In this document: positions 41,801 through 53,277 of the stretch, in pieces | How positions within the stretch are numbered: position 1 is the first letter of the stretch | Layout of the letters: each line of letters opens with the position of its first letter | Assembly: GCA_035041965.1 (NCBI GenBank) | Contig: JAPYMA010003063.1 | Location: 1-64,000 of the forward strand | From: Anisakis pegreffii | Taxonomy: Eukaryota > Nematoda > Chromadorea > Rhabditida > Anisakidae | Direction of reading: 5' to 3' | Length of the DNA: 64,000 nucleotides | The notes under the pieces: generated by a model | The model's database searches: none | Seen by the model: only the letters and a program-made list of their open reading frames with translations | What the model was told of the DNA's origin: nothing | Translations under genes and position numbers: made by a program

Positions 41801-44142
41801 TGGTCCCTAGCAGTCGCGCAGCAAAACATTTTTATCACATGAATACTGATGCGGGCATAAGAGTTGTCAAAAAGCTTCACATCAAATTTATTCTGTTGCA
41901 ATGGTTTTAAAGAATTGCCTTTTGATTCACACGCACACACACATGTCATTTTAAGATTAAAACTGAATGCTGGGAAATATGCTCAATGTAAAATGTTGCC
42001 GAATCCTTTGTTCGTTCGCCTGCATCATATACATCTTGGAACTTTTGTCATGTGGGCACCACACATCAATAGATGGTGGTGGCAAATTCAAATTTAATTA
42101 AGCCACTTACGTCATCGATCGCAACAAAACCACAAAAAATATCTGTCCTCATTCGTTCGCCAATCTTCATCGCAAACCTCATCAAAACAGAAAAGCAAAA
42201 ACGCGAGAAGAGATATCCGCGCAAAATTTATTTCATTTCAGCACGATATGAGAGTTTTTGTCTATTTCCTCGAGTGAAAAGTGTTTCCATTGTCACCGGA
42301 AGTGCTTCATCAAGAACAAAATTACATCATCAATATGAAATTTTAGTCTGACGCATCGTCAAATTCTTTACAGACTCTTTGTCAAGCTCGTTCAATTCGG
42401 ATCAATTTACGAAGCGCAAAAAGCTTATTAAATTCTCACACAACAGCTGTCCTCATGATGAGATGCATTCGCAGCAATTTGTGGAGAATGCAGTCTGGTC
42501 TTAGGCTTAATAATTCATTAGCTAGCTTGAGTGATATCGTCATTGCTAGTGGATGCATTCATGCAGATTCACGCGGATCTATAGCTTGTAAAGCCATTTT
42601 CACATCGCTTTCGATGATTTGCCTCATCTTTTGCACTGTTTTTCAAACAGGAAAAGAACTTCATGCAGATTCTGAGTACCACAAAAATTTGCCTAGTATT
42701 TACGAGTGAAGTGTTGCATTCATTAATTTGCTTCAAAGAAACCTCTAGTGAATGGAAATGCCATCATAATGGTAGTTCGGATCGTGCTTATCAATTATAC
42801 CGTGAAACATCTGTAAATGATCAAAATAAGAGATAACATTGAACGTTTAATACAACTCGACGTACTCATTGCCACTGAAAATTCTGTGAGGACGAAAATT
42901 TTTTTCGGATGAGAAACTCAATCAGTTAAGAAATGTTTCGGATCATAAAAATTTATTGGAAGATCATAAAAATCATCGAAATCCGTACGTTACTGGAAGC
43001 GATTACAGAAAATTTGGCTGAAGTCAATGTTCTGCTTTCATCATCATATGAAATCCTCCTTGACAAAGCCGATCGCCAGCCAATCAATCGTAATGATATC
43101 ATTGAATAGCAAAAAAACGGCAAAGCCTATTCGTTTGCTGTTCAAAGCATTCCGTTCGTTGTTTTAATATCCTCGCATCAAACGTTGTCCACTTTATGAG
43201 CTACTTCTCAGGCTCAGCCTCACTTCAAGCATAAACGTTTCACTTACACTTATGAACTGTAATTCTCCGACTGCAAATAAAGCAACTAATTGGTGCTTGT
43301 TGGCTGATAAAATTGCGAAATTTCTTGACGGAATGTAGTCAACGAAAAAATTTGCGCATGTACTCTTCGAGATCAGCAAAATGCAAACAAGAGAACAATT
43401 AATGAAGAAAAAAGTATTGAGAATGAATCCGTTTGAACTACGAATTCAATTATCATTTTGATTTGTTTGCAATTAGTCTCACTTCAATTTTTTCGCCCAA
43501 AGTTTTTCGAAAATGACTCACCATTTTCAAACGACCATCCCTTAACTTATTTGTCTGTGATATCATCAGTTCTGTGATATCAGTTACGCACATGCATCCC
43601 CAATGCATGCTATGTTATAGCAATCCAAAAGCTCAACGATAAGCAAGCGTTTTGTGACCTTAATCTTATTATATGACAGGTCTGTAGATCACGACCCACA
43701 TATTAAGATCAAGATCCCACATAAATTGGCCATTTTTAATTTCTTATGATTTTGTCAATGCAGTTAGCATTAATTACTCTTCCCTCTTTTCAACATTTTC
43801 ACAAACTCGAACGAGGTATATTCGAAGTGAGTGAAGTCATAACATCAAATACGCATGATAAAATGTATGGAACCAGATGAAGAGTCAAAGACAATGATTA
43901 AATTGTTGCGCAGCGATTGGCAATAGCACGCTATCGTTTAGCGAACAATAGTTATTTCTCTATTTTCATAGCGGGGTAGCTACTCCGCTATTTCGCTAAG
44001 TAGCGAAAGCGTGCTATTGCCCATCTCTGTTAATCGGTTACAGCAGATCACAGTCCATCACTAAAGCTATCGAAAAGCACCATGAAATTACCATATACTC
44101 ACCATATCATGCATGATCTCATTACCGTATAATCATTTTCAG
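38888..44142. other. Long gap before the GPCR exons
   Basis: No other exon was recognised. The stretch holds scattered short open frames (40307-40543, 41698-41910, 42455-42709) without splice context or family signal, and a MITE at 43911-44029. It must contain the receptor's missing 5' exon if the candidate at 38644 is wrong. Confidence 0.5.
43911..44029. mobile_element. hAT-like palindromic MITE
   Basis: A 119-bp element with inverted ends: CAGCGATTGGCAATAGCACG at left pairs with CGTGCTATTGCCCATCTCTG at right. The interior is also palindromic (TTTAGCGAA against TTCGCTAAG). Ends of the form CAGxGATxGGCAATAGC are typical of hAT-derived MITEs. The 8-bp flanks (TTGTTGCG and TTAATCGG) match only partly, so the target duplication is weak. 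Confidence 0.75.
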
Positions 44143-47077
44143 CTGTACTGACGTTTTTGACGAATACGATATCTTTACTGGTTCTACTGTTTCACAAGAA
44201 ATGTTCGAAGCATTCCAAAGATCCAAGTGGAATTCCAGTAATGATTCTTCTATCGGTTCATATTGCACTAAGTTTACTGCTTATCTTTCCAACTGCATCG
44301 TTTCTCACTGAAAGGTATTCCTTAATTTTCATCATTCATAATCTTACCACTTATAGTAAATGACAATCGCTTTTCAGTGGCATTTTCAACAAAGTTGGTT
44401 GTGACCTGTATGGAGCGAGCGATTTGAACCTCTCATTGTTTCAAATTTCGATAACAACATTCATTGCACTTGATCGCTACATTACTGCTGTCCAGCCGTC
44501 ATGGCGTTAGAATTTTCAATTTTTCAGAATGCAGTGAAAAATCATGGGAATTTTGAAAACTGAAAAGAATCTGTGAGCGATTTTCTGAATTTTCGACTTC
44601 AGTTTCTCATAGTCGAAAAAATGATGGAGATTGACTATGAAAGCAATGAAGATATATAGAACACTTGGTTACTTCGGAAGGCAGTTGCATCTGATGGAAA
44701 CTGTCCACGTCTGATATTTGCAATGTGCAGACGGATGATACTGCTCCACATCCAATCGTTCATAATTCGGATTCCCCGAGGAGTTGTCGTTAAATTTCTG
44801 ATGGTGCAATTTCGAGTTCAGCAATCACGTGATTATTTCAGAAAGTTGGCGAAATGAGAACAACTACAAGAGAGCATTTTTGATCATATTCATAATCCTG
44901 GTTTTATGGAGTGTCATTGCTATATTTGTTTTTCATGCGTACATTCCGCATAGCTCAATGATGTTCTGCTCATTAGACTGGTCACTGGTTAGTAGTGTAT
45001 GATGTGAACGAATGAAACATTTCAATCTCCGTTATGAAATTGTTACACTTTCAGTGATATTCATTCCCAAAATTTACCACAGTTCAAAGTAGCAAAATTC
45101 CGAAAGTTTACTTGTTCCAATACGCTACCTAAAACACCAAATGATATCTGCACTTTAATCACGTTCTCATCTTTCTCACGTTTAGTGAGTATCATGAATT
45201 GTCCATCTGTTCAATAGAGAAAGACTATTTTCCATGAAAAGAAATCGTTTTCAGAGTAACACAAAGAAGTTGCAACAAAGCGATTCGTCGATGCAATCGC
45301 AACGTTACATCGCATTCTTAACAATCACTTTCCTGCTCTTCTTCCTCATTCCTTTATGTGCTTCTTCAGCACTCTACTACAGTGTCGCTGAGCACATCAA
45401 AAAGAAGCAACAAGTGAAAAGTTTTTCGTTGAATCTTTACTCGAATATCATTTCGAACAATACCACCAGCCATTATGCTAGTATGAGCAACGGCAATAAC
45501 GCACATGATGGAAATATCACCAATAATGCTGATAAGAATGATCACAAACAGAAATCAACGATAGCTCCATGGACTCCAGCGACACATCACATTTCGAAGG
45601 TTTTTCTCACGATCAGTTGAAATTATCGTTCAGTTCGAAAATTTTCAATTTTCGAAGAAATTATCTGGATATCTGCAGAAATCACTCATACAGTTGCTTG
45701 AAATGCCTGGCGCGATCAAGTTATCCATCTGGGCAAATAGTTTTGATTTCGGCACCCTGGCGAAATTTCATTAATGATAGCAATGAACTTCGAAGCTATA
45801 GGCTCTATTATGGTGTGCACAACAGTGCAACTGAATTTAGTCCATTTCAGGACTAGATGTGTCCATCAAGAGGTTCTTGGCGAAAACTGTTCTTTGGTTC
45901 TGATCATCTGCCCAGAAATTTAAATTCATGCGAATGCGGAGGAGGGGGATGTGTATTCAATGATGGACAATTCCATCGAAGCAAAATTTCCGTTCGAAAA
46001 AATAACGTTGATAAATGGAATATCCTGGCACTTATATATAGGAAGTGCTAAGTGAAAATCGTTTCAATAATGAAGGAATAATAATAAAAGTAAATACGTT
46101 TTACAGGTATGTCTAAGTTGTCTGCTAGTGACGGCTGTTCCATATTTACCATATGCGTTGATCTGTTTGAATCCATTTGATGCGGATACGACCAGGATTA
46201 ATTTGATAGCAATACCGCTGTTAAGTGCTCGATTCAGTGCTTTGCTAGCACCGTTCACGTTCATTTGGTAAATAATTTATCATTTCAGTGATTTCATTTC
46301 ATTAAGAATAACTTTCCATTAAGAACTTAGAGAGCTTAATTAAGAACTTAGAGAGCTTAGCTTAACTTGATAGACTTAGACAGCCTACTTTTTGGTGAGT
46401 TTATAGATGAGACACATATATCAGCGATGGATGAATGAAACTCGATTGGGACTCATTTAGGATTACGCATAAACTCGTAACTGCGAACAGAATGTAAAAA
46501 AAATTCCTCTCTGAAAAACTTCGTTGCTTATGAATTTACGCAATGTCCCTCTAATGGAATTCGTTTAGAAACAAATGGAAATTGCTTTAGGGTAAGATTT
46601 TGAATTCGCGTATAAATCCAAGCAAAAGAAATTTTAGTGAATAATATCGGAAACAGTCTGTCCCGTCGCTCTCCTCTTCTTCAATCTCCACTCTTGCCCT
46701 TTCAGCACGATCGTCTTGAATATTCTTTCCCCAATAAAGTGACAATAACGTAGCGTTCCATCATTTCAATCTTCAGTGTATTCAATTGAGGTTTTGTGTT
46801 CTGAGAATATGCTCGAAACTGTATCGCTCATCAAATTAGTCAATTGTTTAGAAACAAACACTTCAGGATCAACGGGTTATTGCGTAATTCATCGAAATTA
46901 CGATATGATGATAAAATGTTACTGCTGGCGAGACCACAACCTATTGCAACATATCAAGCAATTGCGGCAGTTGCTGAAGTTCCTTCGATGTCCTATCGAA
47001 TTCTCACTCCAGTAGCGCCACGCCGTAAATTACCACAGATACCAGTCGGGTCGATACCATACGATCTCACGACATGA
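44143..47077 (+). CDS. Opsin-like GPCR lacking the retinal lysine (5' incomplete)
   Basis: Rhodopsin-class receptor of the opsin group, like nematode class-O (SRO-1-type) receptors. Exons 44143-44314, 44378-44505, 44842-44987, 45255-45599, 46107-46267, 46867-47077 join in consistent phase to 386 residues; the first exon carrying the start codon is missing. Features in order: end of TM1 and TM2 (PVMILLSVHIALSLLLIFP); TM3 with the disulphide cysteine (VGCDLYGA) and LDRYITAVQP as the DRY motif; TM4; CSLDW in extracellular loop 2, as in opsins; TM5 (AFLTITFLLFFLIPLC); a long Asn/His-rich loop 3 of about 80 residues; TM6 with VPYLPYALIC where opsins have CWxPYA; TM7; a helix-8-like WINGLLRNSSK; a basic, proline-rich tail. 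Expected role is chemosensory or orphan signalling through G proteins at the plasma membrane. Retinal binding by a Schiff base appears impossible. Confidence 0.88.
46107..46267 (+). other. TM6-TM7 exon with Lys-to-Arg at retinal site
   Basis: The TM7 line IPLLSARFSALLAPFTF aligns without gaps to the opsin pattern P-x3-A-K-x-S-A-x2-N-P-x2-Y. Arginine (codon CGA, 46230-46232) replaces the Schiff-base lysine. Alanine replaces the Asn of NPxxY and phenylalanine the Tyr. The exon boundaries keep frame, so the change is not a splicing artefact. Confidence 0.85.
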
Positions 47078-47203
47078 TCGTATCAACACTAGACAGTCAA
47101 CCCAATTACTGATCAAACTGTGAAAGTGATATGAATTTGCAATTGATGCGAATATGTAAATATGATTAATGTTGATGCTTTTGTACTATAATATGATATG
47201 ATA

Positions 47204-47545
47204 AAGGTACTCGCCGACCTACGACTATAATCACGATCCGAATATTGCCGAGCGATTTTACTTAGATGATGAGATATTGCTATTTTCTCAATGATATACG
47301 GTTTGCTATCTTCGATCCTACCGTATCCTCAAGTTCGCCGGCCAATATATCAATATTTGTACACTAATCGATCCAGCTGAATCTCTAGATTCAGAAAAAA
47401 CACATTTTGCCGAGCGATTTTGCTTTCTCGAGGAGATATAGCTATTTTTCTAAAGCCATCTCAATTAATGCAGAGTACTCTTATCGTTCATGTACTTCTG
47501 ATCACTGTAGATAAATACATGCATTACACTATCCATTGATTTCTG
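47204..47545 (+). repeat. Diverged solo copy of the 399-bp satellite
   Basis: Two successive monomers related to the satellite at 1-3628 begin at GCCGAGCGATTTT (47247 and 47409, 162 bp apart). They share GAGGAGATATAGCTATTTTTCT, TCCTACCGTA, CAATCTCT-like and CTGATCACTGTAGAT words with the array. The second monomer runs into the equivalent of the 77-bp extra segment. Identity is much lower than within the array. It begins about 130 bp after the receptor stop codon. Confidence 0.88.
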
Positions 47546-48424
47546 GTGGAACAGTAAACAATAATTATTCGTGAACTCGGAATGATTGGTGTGTAATTCG
47601 AGATGATTGTATCACAAAAGGGAATGAACTTATAAATATTATCGCAATGGTTCTACTCCACGGCAGTGGGTCTCTTAACTCAACGAGTACGTAAACCATT
47701 GCCCATAGCTCATCTGGTTGTTCTTGCTCACATCGTGCGTGTGCATTCACTGCTCAGTTCCTGGGATTGGACTGCGGGAATTCATTCAGGTCTTGGATAA
47801 ATGACTGAAGTCGTTCTAAAGTAGTGAAATCATCAGATCAAGAGAAATAAACCGAGAAAGAACTCTGGCCATGTGATACATGATCACATCGAATATTGCG
47901 CCATTGTCCTCCTGAGTTTTCCTTCTATTCACTGGTGTATTTTCGCATAAGCTGTGCAAGCCAGTTGGCTTTGGAAGAGCGTATTTCATGAACGGGTCGC
48001 AAGATTCAAGGAGAATCCCATTTGTACACTGGATAGAAGATAAGGCGATCAGGTTGACAGTATTCAGACTGGCAGTTTGTGAGTGATAGATGTAATCCGA
48101 TGACTGTGGTATTCCGAAGTGGAATAATTATTACACGTACGGATTGACCGTTGACGATACCCGCCAGTAGGACAGCATATGCGGTGACACTGAATTCATT
48201 CAACTGAATGCTTATGAATTTGGTGAATTCGGCGAAAAATCAATTGACGATGTCGTTTCACGATCTAATTTAAATTGAACATTTAATTCATTCAACTGAA
48301 TTAAGTGACCTATTGTATCATACACATCACATATATTCAGTCATAATCGGTAATATACATCATATTCACGTACGATATGAAAAATAGAGATGAAATTGAA
48401 ATACATGTAGATACAAATGGAATT
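47546..48424. other. Gene-free gap
   Basis: Intergenic DNA between the convergent receptor and CRAL-TRIO genes. Two small minus-strand open frames (47565-47750 and 48006-48203) show no family match or splice sites in keeping with a gene. Confidence 0.5.
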
Positions 48425-51283
48425 TTAGGAAATCACTTCATAGTCAACAGGCTGGTTGTGTTGATTGACAAATCTTATGCGATAATGTATGGTTATTGAA
48501 CGGAACCAAGCCTGAAACATAGTTGAGAAACAGTTGCTGGCTACGTGAACTTGTTTATCGAAGGAAACAAAGCAAACAAACAAACATCTGATGGGTCAAG
48601 AAATGAAATGAAATCAGATGAGTGAGCAAGCGAAACCTGTTCATTTCCGAATCTGAATTTATAGATGCCCGCACCAATCGCCGGCACTTTCACTAAGTCA
48701 GTAGTGGGCATTGCTGGATAGTCAAAAATTGGAATCCACTCGTGCATGTCACCAATATTTTGATTTATTTCATTCTTATCAACGCTGTGATAGATCGCCA
48801 TTGAGTACGTCTTTTCAGCATATCTTTAATTCACACAGATCCGTTCGTCAATTGGCAAATCAATCATTTGCTTGACTTGACGTTTGATTGAAGAAAATTG
48901 AACAATATTTCAACTGTATCAAATGGTATGAAGCGAAATGAAACGATAACACAGACGCTTCTGGAGAAGGTTGTCAAGCTGATAATGTGACTGATGAAAA
49001 ATTCTCATTCATTCAAATGCATCGAGAAAAGAAAACGAAACTGAAATTTTCACTTTCCAGATGAAAAGTTTCTGTTCAGTAGATTTCACTGACCGATTAA
49101 GTGATAAGAAAACCCTTTCATTGGCATCATATTCATTGAGTATAACAGAAATAATTCTCTCCTTTCCAGCGCAAATATTTAACTGTTGTAAGTCGGCATT
49201 ATTTGGTGAACAGTCAGTTGGTTGCCAGTAGAGACTTTTTGGTATTGTATCCGTTGGAATTATCAATCGATCCCTACAAAAAAAAGCTCAGAATTTTCGA
49301 ACAAAATAACTCGTTGAGGACATAAGTAAACAAGCGAATGAACAAGCAAAATATGAAACAATACGAACCGAAGCACGAGCAACTGAAATAATGCATCAAA
49401 AAACACAAAATTTATGTTACAAACCAAACCAACTCCGACGAATCAAAGATCAAAAAGCAGCAATAAATTATGTGAAAATGATGTTTACCTGCACATCGGG
49501 TCACCGTTGTTATCAATCAATTCGCCACCCCAATGTTTTGGTACGTATTTCATGTCGCAGCACTAAAAATTGCACACTTTAAAAGAAATTATATTTGTCC
49601 ATTATGTTGATTGTGATTTTGACGATGTTTCAGAGTGGTTATGGTACTACTAGCTATATTCATCATGAAAGGCGAACTCTACCCAAAAACTTACCTATGA
49701 GAAACGGATTAACGATACTGACGATTTCTGTGATGATATTGTGATGGGAATAATGATAAAAACTATTCGAATTATCCGCAATATCTCAGACATATAATAG
49801 CAGAAACCTTTTTCAATTCGTTGATGGAATCCTCTTGAGTCGAAACAATACGAACTTTGTTTCGAGTTCTCTCTGGTATCAACGGACTTATGGCTTTCCA
49901 CAGAACAGATATATAAGTGGGTGAATTCACAATAATCATACGATCCACCCATTCCGGATAGTTGGTGTAAACGAGCGTCCATAATATTCGATATGGTCCT
50001 TAAAATTTTTCAATTTCTAAATTGAACCGCTTGCTATCGGAATATTGATTAAAATTCGTACTTCGGGAGCAATTTTCATCTCAATATTTTACTTCCTCTA
50101 TGACCTTATCAATCAGCCTTGCTGCTGCATTCTAAAAGAATTTATCACCTAACCGGACGGAAATTTTCAGCGCTGGCCTTTCCTCATTTCAGTTACCAAG
50201 CATACAGAAAATGAAAAATTGAATTCGTAACATGCCTGTTACTGTAGTCAACAGAGTGGAATCCAACTTGAGTCCTTCCAAATCAAGGATATAAATGACT
50301 GAACACTGAAATTTCAATTGCATCTTAAAATTGAATATCAGTACAACTTCAAATGGCAGCATTTAAAAATAACTTCACATTTATCATTCAGTTGCATCAG
50401 ATATGGTGTTGTCTAACGCTGAAAGTGCATTACTGAACATATCCGATATGGATAATCAAAAGCACACGCATTTCCAAAATCATAAATTTGACATTAACGA
50501 ATGTCAGTTTTTGGGAATCGTAGTAATATGCCACTGATGAAAGAAGCTGCCCGCTTAATGTTCCATACATTTAGAAGAGATGTTTTAGACCATAACGACC
50601 AAATATGTTTAGCATTTTCAATCGTACCTGTGTTTTATGGATTGATTCCATTTTGTTGATTTCTTTAAGCATATTTTCTTGAAATTTGAACCGTTGTGAT
50701 AAGAAAACGTTCAGTTGAACACTGCGTAATATTCCATAGAGATCAATGCGACCAGCACATTCAACCACCAACAAATGATTATCCTTACCTGTTTTACCTA
50801 AAATCCAGTCTTAGCAATTAATGTCACCATTCAAATGGATTCGGATTCTACGCGATAAACGTACAACTTAAAACAAACCAACTAAACCGAGCGGAAAATA
50901 TTGTTTCAGTATTTTATCATCGCGTAATTTATCAATATTGTCAAGATCATAGAATTCTCGAAATTTCAAATGTCGAATCAAATATGATAACGCCTCGTCG
51001 AGGTTGAAGTTGTAACCCTGCAATTAGAGACAACTTCTAAATATCATCATCACGGAATAACAGCAACACCCGAAGTGATATTGAAATTATGATCAGTTGC
51101 GTGATTTGACCACTGATTTCTGACAACTTCATCGCCAATGATTTCAAATTCGACTTACTCCACAAAAGCATTCAATGAAATTCGATAAGAAATTCGCTAT
51201 TCCATAGACAAAAAATCGCTTACTTGAGCCCATCGCAATAGGTTGTAGTCAGTGTCGTATGAGGGTCGAAGAAAATCTTTCGC
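48425..51283 (-). CDS. CRAL-TRIO and GOLD domain protein (5' incomplete)
   Basis: SEC14-like lipid-transfer protein of the nematode CTG/CGR type (C. elegans ctg-1, cgr-1 group), which binds a hydrophobic ligand in the CRAL-TRIO pocket; cgr-1 affects Ras signalling. Exons: 51283-51224, 51017-50879, 50788-50628, 50305-50236, 49998-49808, 49562-49489, 49273-49054, 48810-48637, 48511-48425; all phases agree, giving 391 residues. CRAL-TRIO-N: YDTDYNLLRWAQGYNFNLDE. CRAL-TRIO: LLVVECAGRIDLYGILRS, CSVIYILDLEGLKLDS, GPYRILWTLVYTNYPEW, IVNSPTYISVLWKAISPL, then KYVPKHWGGELIDNNGDPMC. GOLD: GAGIYKFRFGNEQ spliced to AWFRSITIHYRI. The intron after 50236 is GC-AG. The start codon exon was not found; an ATG at 51482-51480 (MARQQNDETNKQ) is near but does not splice in phase. 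Confidence 0.9.
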
Positions 51284-52605
51284 CTGAAACACGGACTGTC
51301 TTTGAAATGTAACACATCTTAACGATACACACTCCATAACCTTCATTCACTGTTTTTATGGAAATATCTGATGCAGTTTGGTGATTGATTAATTTTATGT
51401 CACTTTCATTTTCCAATATTTTCTTACAAGTCAATCACTTTGAGATTTGTTTATTCGTTTCATCATTTTGCTGCCTTGCCATTTCTTCCTCCAACCGAAT
51501 CTGTCGGCAATGCAACATGCAAATGTTCTAATCAGCATTAGTTCCTCTACTGAACCGGTCGCTCAAGATGGTGAAGACAATCATTTGAACACAATCTTTG
51601 ATGCCTTTCCATATTTCTCGATGCTGAATCTGAGCAGAGTGAGCATTTGATGAATTCGAAATGCTGTCACTAACATTTCTTGCAAAAAATATCATTGCGT
51701 TTTGAAATGAATAAAGAATCACTTTTGCTTCAGAATGAAATATGCAGTTTCTATGAGAAGATTATGATTGTGGCTATAAATTGTTGACTTGGAAGAATGG
51801 AATGCTAAAAGGCGGGTGCTTTGAGAATAATGAATCGCAGACCAGCAAAGCAGAAAAAAACGAATGAAAAACGTCAAATAGACACTAAATGGAGAAAGAG
51901 CTGCTAGAGGACAAATAAGAAGATTGAGATTTTTGTGGGAGAGAAGGTTTATCATAAGTGAGACACCGATAATGATCTACCGTAAGATTCAAAAGATTTT
52001 ATTTGCATAGAGATGATCGAAAATCCGGACTGTGAATCGGAATGTTAGTTTTTGAATTGCACAAATTATTTCAGGTGCGATCCTTGGCACAGGCACAACC
52101 AGATCAGGCCTTATCCGTTCCAACCAAAGATCACTACATTTTGATAGAACGCGAAAAGCGCCAATTCCTCCGAATACGCATAAAATGGTGACTAATCAAC
52201 GAGTTAAATGAACATAGTCGATGTCAAAAGACGCATGTTAGGTCAGATGAAATTGTTCAGCAACCTTAACTTGATAGAAATTGCAAAATTTTCTGGCAGT
52301 TAATGAAGTTCCAACAATAACTAATCAAATTTTTATGCTCACTCTGTCTCCTGATGAAACACTCTCAAGATGTACCAGTAAGAAATTGTATACTTGATGT
52401 TCATCAATCAAAACAAGTTCACTGAATCAGGTTTGCGACTGTGATAACTTCATTTATCGGTCGATATAAGTTGTTTGTTCAAACATTTCAAGAGAAATAG
52501 TCCCTCAGCGAAGACAATTTCATCATCATTCAGATAACCGCACTCAATGCAACAATAATTCTGTCAAGGTCAGGTATGGTGCAGATGATCTGGTCAATAT
52601 CGTTG

Positions 52606-52673
52606 CCGTTATCAACATCAACTTTATGGCAAACACGTATCCGTGTTTGCCGTACAGCTGATGTTGATAACGG
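52606..52673. repeat. 32-bp-arm hairpin
   Basis: Arms 52606-52637 and 52642-52673 are complementary at 29 of 32 positions around a 4-base loop (TATC). The arms begin CCGTTATCAACATCA and meet at GGCAAACACG. No coding context. It could be a small fold-back element or a small-RNA precursor; the tight loop is shorter than in most microRNA precursors. Confidence 0.85.
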
Positions 52674-52890
52674 TTGATCGATGAGATGATGACCTGCTTG
52701 ATTGATGAAATGATCACTATTAGTGCTGTTAATGGAATCATAAGTATCATCAGTCTTATTGTCACTATCATTAATAATATAACCAGACTATCACTGATGC
52801 ATCAAGAAGCAACCACTTCTTTTGAAAATTAATTGAGTGATTCACGAAAATTTTAATTGTTGGTGTGAATAGCAAATTAATAAATAATTT

Positions 52891-53277
52891 TTAAACCGAT
52901 AAATAGCTTGAAATTGCATGTTCTTTGCACAGAATCAAGGCTAAATTTCGATTTGTACTTTGGAGTGAAGTATGAGAGCTAAACAATTTTAGAATTTCAC
53001 TTGTTTGTTTCTTCAGCAGCGAAAACGTTAATGAACAACCATCGAACTCGGGCTTGGGTACATCTAGTACGATGGATGCATTATAATTTAGTCCCTCACA
53101 AGACTGCGCTGAAGCACAAGTCTGAGGAAAAGCCTCGGGCTGAATTTGTGTGAATCCAGCAGATAATGGTAAAGTCATCGAATTGTGCTGCAGTTCCATA
53201 CAAGGTGAACAGACAGCTCGAAAATATCCGATCACATCGTTATGGCACTTCGCATTATTGCCAGAGAGTAAGTACAA
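52891..53277 (-). CDS. Unassigned cysteine-containing open frame
   Basis: A 128-codon open frame not recognised as any family. It contains eight cysteines in its first two thirds (for example CSPCMELQ and TCASAQSC) and one N-glycosylation-like NAS. No signal peptide, clear start or splice partner was found. The plus strand over the same place has a good donor (AGAGA|GTAAGT near 53269), so coding on either strand is unproven. Confidence 0.2.
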   Translation of the reverse strand: MYLLSGNNAKCHNDVIGYFRAVCSPCMELQHNSMTLPLSAGFTQIQPEAFPQTCASAQSCEGLNYNASIVLDVPKPEFDGCSLTFSLLKKQTSEILKLFSSHTSLQSTNRNLALILCKEHAISSYLSV

